Source: an uncultured Dorea sp.
GTDB taxonomy: Bacteria; Bacillota_A; Clostridia; Lachnospirales; Lachnospiraceae
Direction: 5' to 3'
DNA length: 5,001 nucleotides
Assembly (NCBI GenBank): GCA_948468495.1
Contig: CAOKJI010000195.1
Coordinates: 1-5,001 of the forward strand
The first letter of the stretch is position 1, and every line of letters begins with the position of its first letter. Under the pieces are notes generated by a model that had not been told where the DNA came from, did not search any database, and saw nothing but the letters and a program-made list of their open reading frames with translations. Below, piece after piece: positions 1 through 5,001 of this stretch. The position numbers and the translations under genes are program-made.

Positions 1-92
1 GAGACATTCGCCTGCTTCAATCTACTGTATACTGGTCAATGTATGAATGGTAACGGCAACTTTTGATTTCGATTTTGGGTGAGAGAAACTGC
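1..92. other. Intergenic stretch upstream of the leuS promoter, no gene found
   Basis: I see no supportable gene here. The forward frame starting at base 1 is open for 21 codons and stops at 64-66, so the 3' end of an upstream gene cannot be excluded, but nothing in those residues is recognisable and so short an open frame is expected by chance. No terminator hairpin with a T-run was found before the promoter at 93. Confidence 0.5.
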
Positions 93-121
93 TTGACTTC
101 TGACCTGTTTCTACTTATAAT
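93..121 (+). promoter_or_regulatory. Sigma-A promoter of the T-box/leuS transcription unit
   Basis: The -35 box TTGACT (93-98) and the -10 box TATAAT (116-121) are separated by exactly 17 bp, which is close to the vegetative consensus. The expected transcription start is about 127-129, roughly 20 nt before the first pairing strand of T-box Stem I. A strong constitutive promoter followed by attenuation is the usual arrangement for T-box-controlled synthetase genes, because regulation takes place after initiation. Confidence 0.85.
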
Positions 122-146
122 AATGCGTATGTAAGAAATAAGGAAA

Positions 147-437
147 AACGAAGAAGAGGAGTAGTAAGAGCATATCGTTTGCAGAGAGCTGCCGGGCGGT
201 GCAAGGCAGCAGCGTAATCTCCCAACTCGCCTCGGAGTTCTGCCGGTGAGCTTAGCACAGCCTGAACATTTGAGGCATGTCTGGTGAGTCGGCAGCGGGA
301 CTTCCCGTTACAGAAGCAATGAGTGCATACGGTCGGGACATCGTACGAATTGTGCGGTGATATGGCAGGGCCGCATGAATAAGAGTGGTACCACGGAATT
401 TAAACCTTTTCGTCTCTTGCGGGATGAGAGGTTTTTT
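147..437 (+). promoter_or_regulatory. Leucine T-box riboswitch (tRNA-Leu sensing leader of leuS)
   Basis: This leader RNA reads the charging state of tRNA-Leu and lets transcription continue into leuS when uncharged tRNA accumulates. Visible parts: Stem I base GAGG (156-159) pairs with CCTC (230-233). The AGTA specifier-loop strand starts at 160. GAG (168-170) pairs with CTC (219-221). The AGAGAG motif lies at 183-188. The distal helix GCTGCC/GGCAGC is at 189-210. The specifier CUC (Leu) is at 226-228, followed by a purine. TGCCG (241-245) and CGGCA (290-294) can close Stem II. CCGTTA...GAGTG...ACGG (305-332) matches the Stem IIA/B motif. Stem III is CATCGTAC/GTGCGGTG (339-359). The T-box AAGAGTGGTACCACG (381-395) forms the antiterminator with CGTCTCTT (411-418), leaving the 7-nt bulge UGGUACC. 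UGGU would pair with a tRNA ending in ACCA, which fits a tRNA with discriminator A as in tRNA-Leu. The outer boundaries are approximate. Confidence 0.95.
402..437 (+). terminator. T-box attenuator terminator
   Basis: AAACCTTTT (402-410) pairs with GAGAGGTTT (426-434), with G-U pairs. A 2-nt internal loop and a short inner helix TCT/GGG follow, and the stem runs into a T-run at 432-437. Its 5' strand (411-418) is the same segment needed for the antiterminator with 381-395, so the two structures exclude each other. Termination here is expected when tRNA-Leu is charged. Confidence 0.88.
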
Positions 438-569
438 CATTCTGTAGAGGTTTGGAACTGTACGAATGAGTTTCAGAAGGAATAGACGCTGTTGCTTTCT
501 GGGGGAAGGTTCGATATAGTTTCATAGTTTAGGGACAGGCCAATCATATATAGAAAGGAAGGAAGATTT

Positions 570-3002
570 ATGGCACAGAAGATTGTTTATAACCATAAGG
601 CAATCGAGAAGAAATGGCGTGAGAACTGGGCGAAGAATCCGGTGAATCCGAAGACAGACAAGGATGGCAATAAGAAGCAGAAATATTACTGTCTGGATAT
701 GTTCCCGTATCCGTCAGGAAACGGACTTCACGTGGGACACTGGAGAGGATATGTGATTTCGGATGTATGGAGCAGATATAAACTGCTGCAGGGATATTAT
801 CTGGTACATCCCATGGGATGGGATGCGTTCGGCCTTCCGGCGGAGAATTACGCGATTAAGATGGGCGTGCATCCGGCGAAGTCTACAGCTCAGAATGTGG
901 CGAATATTAAGAAGCAGATTAATGAAATCGCGGCTCTTTACGACTGGGATATGGAAGTGAATACCACAGATCCGGAATTCTATAAGTGGACTCAGTGGAT
1001 TTTTGTAGAAATGTTTAAGGAAGGGCTTGCATATGAGAAGGAATTTCCCATTAACTGGTGTCCCTCCTGTAAGACCGGTCTTGCCAATGAAGAGGTAGTC
1101 AACGGAAAATGTGAGCGCTGCGGCACAGAGGTTACCAAGAAGAATCTCCGCCAGTGGATGTTAAGGATTACCGCGTACGCGGAGCGTCTGTTAAATGACT
1201 TAGATAAGCTGGACTGGCCGGAAAAGGTGAAGAAGATGCAGACGGACTGGATTGGGAAGTCTTACGGCGCAGAGGTTGATTTTCCCATAGACGGAATGGA
1301 TGAGAAGATAACCGTTTATACCACCAGGCCGGATACGCTGTACGGGGCTACCTTTATGGTTCTGGCTCCGGAGCACAAACTGGCGGCGAAGCTGGCGACG
1401 GCAGAGACCAAAGAGGCGGTGGAGAAGTATATTTACGATTCTTCCATGAAGTCCAATGTAGACCGTATGCAGGATAAGGAGAAGACCGGCGTATTTACCG
1501 GAAGTTATGCTATCAATCCGTTAAATGGTGAGAAGACTCCAATCTGGCTGTCGGATTATGTACTTGCCGATTACGGTACGGGAGCGATTATGTGCGTACC
1601 GGCTCATGACGACAGAGACTTTGAATTTGCTACGAAATTCGGGATTCCAATTGTACAGGTAATTGCGAAAGACGGCAAAGAAATCAAGAATATGACCGAA
1701 GCTTATACCGAGGCGGCGGGAACGATGATTAATTCCGGCGAGTGGAACGGTATGGAGTCGGCGGTTCTGAAGAAAGAGGCGCCTCATATGATTGAAAAGC
1801 GGGGCATCGGCCGCGCGACGGTGAATTATAAGCTGCGTGACTGGGTATTTTCCCGCCAACGTTACTGGGGCGAGCCCATTCCGATTGTGCACTGTCCGGA
1901 TTGCGGATGCGTGCCGGTGCCAGAAGAAGAGCTTCCGCTGACGCTGCCGGATGTGGAATCCTATGAGCCGACGGGAACCGGAGAATCTCCGTTAGCCGGG
2001 ATTGAAGAGTGGGTGAATACTACCTGCCCGAACTGCGGCAAGCCTGCAAAGAGGGAGACCAATACCATGCCTCAGTGGGCGGGTTCCTCCTGGTATTTCC
2101 TGCGGTATGTGGATAATCACAACAGCAAAGAGCTGGTTTCCAGAGAGAAGGCGGATGAGATGCTTCCGGTGGATATGTATATCGGCGGTGTGGAGCATGC
2201 GGTGCTGCATCTTCTGTATTCCCGGTTTTATACCAAGTTCCTCTGCGATATCGGCGTGATTGATTTTGACGAGCCTTTCCATAAGCTGTTTAATCAGGGT
2301 ATGATTACTGGTAAGAATGGAATTAAGATGAGCAAGTCCAAGGGGAATGTGGTATCGCCGGATGATCTGGTCCGGGATTACGGCTGCGATTCCCTGAGAA
2401 TGTATGAGCTGTTTGTGGGTCCTCCGGAGCTGGATGCAGAGTGGGACGACAGGGGAATCGACGGCGTGTCCAGATTCCTGAAGAAAGTATGGAATCTTGT
2501 GATGGACAGCAAGGAGCAGAATATTTCGGCGACGAAAGAGATGATTAAGGTCCGCAATAAGCTGATTTACGATGTGACTACCCGCCTTGAGAACTTCAGT
2601 CTGAATACGGTGATTTCCGGATTTATGGAGAACACCAATAAGCTGACCGAACTTGCGAAAAAGGCAGGCGGGATAGATATCGAAACCCTGAAAAGTCTGG
2701 CTGTACTTCTGGCTCCTTTTGCTCCGCATATCGCAGAGGAGATCTGGGAGCAGCTTGGCGGAACCGATTCTGTATTTACAGCGGGCTGGCCGGTTTACGA
2801 TGAGGAAGCCATGAAGGACGACGAGATTGAGATTGCCGTACAGATTAACGGAAAGACCAAATCCGTTATTAAGATTGCAGCGGATGCATCGAAAGATGAC
2901 GCGCTGGCAGCAGGCAAGGCGGCGATTGCCGATAAGCTGACCGGGACGATTGTAAAGGAGATTTATGTGCCGGGAAGGATTATTAATATTGTGCAAAAGT
3001 AA
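570..3002 (+). CDS. leuS: Leucyl-tRNA synthetase
   Basis: This cytosolic class I synthetase joins leucine to tRNA-Leu using ATP and hydrolyses mischarged tRNA. The 810 residues match the usual bacterial length of just over 800. The Rossmann-fold signature is HVGH at residues 54-57 within PYPSGNGLHVGH, and the second ATP motif is KMSKS at 586-590. Two zinc-type Cys pairs are intact: C164/C167 with C181/C184, and C442/C445 with C486/C489. The CP1 editing domain shows TTRPDT (251-256) and AHDDRD (345-350), which carry the threonine-rich and conserved aspartate elements needed for editing. GSSWYFLRY (505-513) and DMYIGG (535-540) are typical of the catalytic core. The anticodon-binding helical domain runs from about residue 620 and the small C-terminal domain from about 750. 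ATG at 570 is preceded by a strong AAGGAAGG site (555-562). The gene is single, controlled by the leucine T-box upstream, and followed by its own terminator. No key residue is missing. Confidence 0.98.
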   Translation: MAQKIVYNHKAIEKKWRENWAKNPVNPKTDKDGNKKQKYYCLDMFPYPSGNGLHVGHWRGYVISDVWSRYKLLQGYYLVHPMGWDAFGLPAENYAIKMGVHPAKSTAQNVANIKKQINEIAALYDWDMEVNTTDPEFYKWTQWIFVEMFKEGLAYEKEFPINWCPSCKTGLANEEVVNGKCERCGTEVTKKNLRQWMLRITAYAERLLNDLDKLDWPEKVKKMQTDWIGKSYGAEVDFPIDGMDEKITVYTTRPDTLYGATFMVLAPEHKLAAKLATAETKEAVEKYIYDSSMKSNVDRMQDKEKTGVFTGSYAINPLNGEKTPIWLSDYVLADYGTGAIMCVPAHDDRDFEFATKFGIPIVQVIAKDGKEIKNMTEAYTEAAGTMINSGEWNGMESAVLKKEAPHMIEKRGIGRATVNYKLRDWVFSRQRYWGEPIPIVHCPDCGCVPVPEEELPLTLPDVESYEPTGTGESPLAGIEEWVNTTCPNCGKPAKRETNTMPQWAGSSWYFLRYVDNHNSKELVSREKADEMLPVDMYIGGVEHAVLHLLYSRFYTKFLCDIGVIDFDEPFHKLFNQGMITGKNGIKMSKSKGNVVSPDDLVRDYGCDSLRMYELFVGPPELDAEWDDRGIDGVSRFLKKVWNLVMDSKEQNISATKEMIKVRNKLIYDVTTRLENFSLNTVISGFMENTNKLTELAKKAGGIDIETLKSLAVLLAPFAPHIAEEIWEQLGGTDSVFTAGWPVYDEEAMKDDEIEIAVQINGKTKSVIKIAADASKDDALAAGKAAIADKLTGTIVKEIYVPGRIINIVQK

Positions 3003-3065
3003 ATCGAGAGCAAATATTACGGTAGATGTTTAAACAGAGTAAAAATTTCACAATGTAATGAAAAG

Positions 3066-3100
3066 TGGCGCAGGTAGTATGATATTACCTGCGTCATTTT
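3066..3100 (+). terminator. Intrinsic terminator of leuS
   Basis: TGGCGCAGGTAGT (3066-3078) pairs with the strand at 3084-3096, giving a 13-bp stem with two G-U pairs and a 5-nt loop. TTTT and then an AT-rich stretch follow (3097-3106). It lies about 64 nt after the leuS stop codon. The stem and U-tract are convincing for the + strand, so leuS is likely monocistronic and separated from the PTS operon. Confidence 0.85.
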
Positions 3101-3312
3101 ATAATTAGAAAACTTTGTTCCCTATATGTTATAGCGAATCATAAGTATCAGGCAAGCGGCCGCGCCATGTGCGAGGATATGCAAAAATCGCGCCTCACTC
3201 TTGAATCATATTCTTACGGAATGCGCCCTGGAGCACTGGCTTTGCGCCGCAGTTTGGCGTATTTCTGAACTGTAAGCAATAACTCCCATTCTTTATTCCC
3301 GCGAAGCAACGA

Positions 3313-3344
3313 GCCAAGTAGCCATGCTTGCATGGATATTTGGC
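3313..3344. repeat. Hairpin 1 of the intergenic repeat
   Basis: GCCAAGTAGCCATG (3313-3326) and CATGGATATTTGGC (3331-3344) form a 14-position stem with one G-U pair and one G-A mismatch around the loop CTTG. No T-run follows on either strand, so it does not look like an ordinary terminator. Confidence 0.75.
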
Positions 3345-3357
3345 GACTGCCGCGAGG

Positions 3358-3393
3358 GTCAAATATCCAGCAGCTTGCTGCTGGGTATTTGAC
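3358..3393. repeat. Hairpin 2 of the intergenic repeat
   Basis: GTCAAATATCCAGCAGC (3358-3374) pairs with the strand at 3377-3393 over 17 positions, with a single G-U wobble in the + strand RNA. The tip reads CTTG, as in the neighbouring hairpin. The next T-rich run begins only about 17 bases later, so it is not a canonical + strand terminator. It may be a structural end of the repeat. Confidence 0.8.
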
Positions 3394-3428
3394 TTGAAAT
3401 AGAGAAAAAATATTTTTTATAAAATATA

Positions 3429-3456
3429 TTGACAAAATTTTATTTCGCGTTATAAT
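3429..3456 (+). promoter_or_regulatory. Sigma-A promoter of the PTS operon
   Basis: The -35 box TTGACA (3429-3434) and the -10 box TATAAT (3451-3456) both match consensus exactly, with a 16-bp spacer. Transcription should start near 3461-3463, leaving a leader of about 90 nt before the EIIA start codon. A/T tracts at 3405-3428 sit where an UP element would act. Mannose-family PTS operons in Firmicutes are often sigma-54 dependent with a LevR-type activator. The consensus sigma-A boxes here argue for a repressor-controlled operon instead, which is inference. Confidence 0.85.
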
Positions 3457-3465
3457 AAGTGTATA

Positions 3466-3492
3466 AAATAAATTATCGCGATTAATTTATTT
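3466..3492. promoter_or_regulatory. Operator-like inverted repeat just after the PTS promoter
   Basis: Perfect 10-bp arms AAATAAATTA (3466-3475) and TAATTTATTT (3483-3492) flank the 7-bp core TCGCGAT. The site begins a few bases past the predicted transcription start, a position where a bound repressor would block RNA polymerase. No T-run or antiterminator partner suggests an attenuator. The alternative is a 5'-end mRNA hairpin. The regulator is unknown and no regulator gene is in the window. Confidence 0.6.
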
Positions 3493-3509
3493 GCGAAAAT
3501 ATATTTCGC
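3493..3509. promoter_or_regulatory. Second operator-like inverted repeat
   Basis: GCGAAA (3493-3498) and TTTCGC (3504-3509) form a 17-bp dyad around ATATA, directly abutting the previous inverted repeat. The same TTTCGC half-site also occurs at 3443-3448 inside the promoter spacer, so the half-sites flank and overlap the promoter. This suggests repeated binding sites for one transcription factor, which is inference. Confidence 0.5.
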
Positions 3510-3551
3510 TTAAAACAATGAAACCATACTCAACAAAAAAGGAGAAGCATT

Positions 3552-3977
3552 ATGTATTTCATACTTGCCGCCCATGGCAGATTTGCCAGTGCGGTGAAGG
3601 AGTCTGCAGAGATGGTATATGGACAGATGGAAGCGATGACAGCAGTGGAATTTTTACCGGGAGAAAATGCAGAGGATTTAAAGAAGAAGTATCAGACGAT
3701 TTTGGAAAAGGAACAGGATGGCGAAATTTTATTTCTCGTAGATTTGTTCGGAGGAAGTCCGTACAATGCGGCTTTCGAGACAGCTTTGCGGGAAGAACGG
3801 ATGGAAGTGCTTACAGGGCTGAATCTGCCGATGCTGATTGAAGCGGCGGGCATCAGGGCGTTGGAACCGGAGCTGAAGGGAAGAGAGTATATTCATAAGT
3901 TAGGAACAGATAGCTATATCCGTTCCCTGCGCCGGATGACAGAGGAGAAAAGAGAGGAAAAGGAGGATGAGCTGTAA
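3552..3977 (+). CDS. PTS system mannose-family EIIA component
   Basis: This 141-residue cytosolic protein receives phosphate from HPr and passes it to the EIIB partner in sugar uptake. The predicted phosphorylated histidine is H8 in ILAAHGRFA, matching the N-terminal active-site position of mannose-family EIIA domains. DLFGGSPYNAA (64-74) carries the conserved aspartate D64 and the GGSP loop, and VLTGLNLPMLIEA (86-98) is another family signature. The length equals a stand-alone EIIA domain, without the EIIB fusion found in E. coli ManX. The C-terminal 17 residues are very rich in Arg, Lys and Glu and look like a flexible tail. GGAG (3541-3544) lies 7 nt before ATG, supporting this start over an upstream in-frame alternative. 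It is the first gene of the operon, and its stop overlaps the next start. Sugar specificity cannot be read from EIIA. Confidence 0.93.
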   Translation: MYFILAAHGRFASAVKESAEMVYGQMEAMTAVEFLPGENAEDLKKKYQTILEKEQDGEILFLVDLFGGSPYNAAFETALREERMEVLTGLNLPMLIEAAGIRALEPELKGREYIHKLGTDSYIRSLRRMTEEKREEKEDEL

Positions 3978-4450
3978 TGAAGATTAATTTATGCAGGATT
4001 GACGATCGTTTAATCCATGGACAGGTGGCGACCGTATGGGCCAGAGAGGCAGACGCACAGAGAATTATTGTATGCAGCGATGAAGTGGCGAAGGATGAGA
4101 TTCGGAAAAGCCTGCTTTTGCAGGTGGGACCGCCGGGAGTGAAGGTAAGCGTTGTGGATTTGGCGAAAGCAGTCCGGGTATATCATAATCCGAAGTATGA
4201 GAACGATACGGTATTTCTGCTGTTTACCTGCCCGAAGGATGTGCTGACGCTGATTGAGAACGGAGTGCCGATTCAGAGCGTCAATATAGGAGGAATGGCG
4301 TTCAAACATGGAAAGACTCAGATTACGAAGGCGGTATCTGTGGATGATACGGACAGAGAAGCCTTCCGGAAGATGCATGAAATGGGCGTGGAACTGGAAA
4401 TCCGCTGCGTGGCTTCAGACGCAAAGGTTGATATGATGTCAAAGCTGTAA
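3977..4450 (+). CDS. PTS system mannose/fructose/sorbose-family EIIB component
   Basis: This 157-residue cytosolic protein takes phosphate from EIIA and transfers it to the sugar during transport by EIIC/EIID. The family signature RIDDRLIHGQVATVW spans residues 7-21, with H14 as the predicted phosphorylated histidine. NIGGMAFKHGKTQIT (103-117) and the downstream VSVDDTDREAF are also characteristic. The length is normal for a free-standing IIB domain. The start ATG overlaps the EIIA stop in TAATG, and AGGAGG (3961-3966) lies inside the end of the EIIA gene, so the two are translationally coupled and presumably made in equal amounts. The substrate could be mannose, fructose, sorbose, an amino sugar or a sugar-amine adduct; nothing here separates them. 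Confidence 0.95.
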   Translation: MKINLCRIDDRLIHGQVATVWAREADAQRIIVCSDEVAKDEIRKSLLLQVGPPGVKVSVVDLAKAVRVYHNPKYENDTVFLLFTCPKDVLTLIENGVPIQSVNIGGMAFKHGKTQITKAVSVDDTDREAFRKMHEMGVELEIRCVASDAKVDMMSKL

Positions 4451-4480
4451 AGACTGGGTTTGGAATGGGAGGATAAAGCC

Positions 4481-5001
4481 ATGATCAAAATGGTGGTCAG
4501 CGATATGGATGGGACGCTTCTGAATAAACGGTCGGAGATCTCCTCCGGGAATCTGGAAGCGATTCACAGACTGGAGGATAACCATATCGAGTTTGTCATC
4601 GCGTCAGGCAGAGATTATCATGGGGTATATAATGTTCTTGACAGATATGGGCTCACATGTGAAGCGATTCTGGGCAATGGCTCAGAGTATGTGGACAAAC
4701 AGGGCAATATTCTTATGAGCTGCTATATGGATAAGGCGCTCATAAAGCCGGTTGTCAGTATATTTTCGGATAAGAATATTCCGTATATGGTCTTTACCAC
4801 AAAGGGGTTTTTTACAGGAGCAGAACCTATGATGGTCAGAGATGCATTTATACAAAGAAGCGGAAGACGGTTCGGGAGAGCCAGAGAAGAATTTGAAGAG
4901 AATGGGAAATATAACTTCCTGCCATGCAATCACCTGCAAAGGGTGGAAGACTTTGATGAATTTGCGGGGAGAGACCTTCAGGTTATGAAGGTAGAAGCAT
5001 T
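4481..5001 (+). CDS. Cof-type HAD-superfamily phosphatase (partial, 3' end beyond window)
   Basis: The frame stays open to the window end, giving 173 codons plus two bases of a protein that in this family is usually near 270 residues. HAD motif I is DMDGT at residues 8-12, with D8 the expected nucleophile and D10 the general acid/base. Motif II is the serine of ASGR (S42). LGNGSEYVD (64-72) matches the family's NG-x-x-V segment. Residues from about 85 on should be the type IIB cap that selects the substrate. Motifs III and IV lie beyond the window. These enzymes commonly dephosphorylate sugar phosphates or related small metabolites. GGGAGG (4467-4472) lies 8 nt before ATG, and a 30-nt gap separates it from EIIB with no terminator, so it belongs to the PTS operon. 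A role on the imported sugar phosphate is inferred from position only. Confidence 0.92.
   Translation, partial: MIKMVVSDMDGTLLNKRSEISSGNLEAIHRLEDNHIEFVIASGRDYHGVYNVLDRYGLTCEAILGNGSEYVDKQGNILMSCYMDKALIKPVVSIFSDKNIPYMVFTTKGFFTGAEPMMVRDAFIQRSGRRFGRAREEFEENGKYNFLPCNHLQRVEDFDEFAGRDLQVMKVEA

Larger units (their letters stand above)
3130..3400. repeat. Probable dispersed Lachnospiraceae intergenic repeat
   Basis: This noncoding block of about 270 bp is more GC-rich and more structured than the AT-rich sequence on either side. It contains two long imperfect hairpins (3313-3344 and 3358-3393), repeated TGCGCC motifs near 3223 and 3244, CGCGCC at 3161 and 3189, and a NotI palindrome at 3156-3163. The wording of the block, especially the second half, resembles an intergenic sequence I recall occurring many times in Lachnospiraceae genomes; that is memory, not a search. 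No transposase gene, no clear terminal inverted repeats and no convincing target-site duplication are visible, so the boundaries are approximate and the mobilisation mechanism is unknown. A 73-codon frame on the minus strand lies over it but looks non-genic. Confidence 0.6.

Noticed and set aside
252..440. 62-codon open frame on the minus strand across the T-box leader
   Set aside because: It lies entirely antisense to the conserved T-box structures, whose base pairing explains the sequence, and its product resembles nothing.
466..519. 17-codon forward frame between the T-box terminator and leuS (MSFRRNRR...), as a possible leader peptide
   Set aside because: There is no ribosome binding site before its ATG, it contains a single leucine codon, and regulation is already explained by the T-box.
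1521..1892. 123-codon minus-strand frame
   Set aside because: It is a shadow of the leuS editing-domain region, with no recognisable protein features.
1992..2996. Long 334-codon open frame on the minus strand
   Set aside because: It is fully antisense to leuS, whose motifs are intact. A long reverse frame is a by-product of codon bias in the real gene.
3358..3418. Hairpin plus T-run as a terminator entering the PTS operon region
   Set aside because: The T-run at 3413-3418 starts about 20 bases after the stem ends and is preceded by an A-run, so it does not form the contiguous stem and U-tract of an intrinsic terminator.
3214..3435. 73-codon minus-strand frame within the leuS-PTS gap
   Set aside because: It coincides with the structured intergenic repeat and starts inside the PTS promoter. 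The frame runs through both hairpins, no good ribosome binding site is seen, and similar short hypothetical proteins in databases are, as I recall, translations of this repeat.
3491..3509. Catabolite-control cre site near the PTS promoter
   Set aside because: The dyad GCGAAA/TTTCGC does not match the cre pattern with its central CG and flanking TG/CA, so a CcpA site cannot be claimed.
3491..3841. 116-codon forward frame overlapping EIIA in another frame
   Set aside because: It starts from a TTG in the operator region without a ribosome binding site, and EIIA in the competing frame has clear family motifs.
4010..4378. 122-codon minus-strand frame
   Set aside because: It is antisense to EIIB, which is well supported by its active-site signature.
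4682..4939. Two overlapping minus-strand frames (85 and 68 codons)
   Set aside because: Both lie antisense to the HAD phosphatase gene, whose frame runs unbroken from 4481 to the end with HAD motifs.

Overview
The window looks like chromosomal DNA from a gut-type Clostridia, most likely the family Lachnospiraceae. The grounds are a Firmicutes-style T-box leader on an aminoacyl-tRNA synthetase gene, strong purine-rich ribosome binding sites, near-consensus sigma-A promoters in AT-rich spacers, moderate GC in the genes, and an intergenic repeat of a kind I recall from Lachnospiraceae genomes. The family assignment is inference; the species cannot be named from the sequence.

Layout, all genes on the + strand. 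Bases 1-92 hold nothing I can support. A sigma-A promoter (93-121) drives a roughly 440-nt leader. This contains a complete leucine T-box riboswitch (about 147-437): Stem I with a CUC specifier, Stem II, the Stem IIA/B motif, Stem III, and mutually exclusive antiterminator and terminator. It controls leuS (570-3002), which encodes a full-length 810-residue leucyl-tRNA synthetase. A strong intrinsic terminator (3066-3100) ends that unit.

The 549-bp gap between leuS and the next gene is structured. About 3130-3400 is a probable dispersed intergenic repeat with two long hairpins, both with CTTG at the tip. An A/T-tract palindrome, a second near-consensus promoter (3429-3456) and a cluster of inverted repeats built around GCG/CGC cores (3443-3509) follow. 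The last of these look like an operator region.

This promoter opens a sugar-uptake operon. It contains a mannose-family PTS EIIA protein (3552-3977), an EIIB protein translationally coupled to it (3977-4450), and the first 173 codons of a Cof-type HAD-superfamily phosphatase (4481 to the window end). The two PTS proteins carry phosphate from HPr to a sugar through a membrane EIIC/EIID pair that is not in the window and is probably encoded downstream. The HAD enzyme probably acts on the imported sugar phosphate. The sugar cannot be identified from this sequence.

I found no CRISPR array, phage, insertion sequence, tRNA or rRNA. The least explained parts are the intergenic repeat and the GCG-rich operator-like cluster. 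I see no clearly new biological system.
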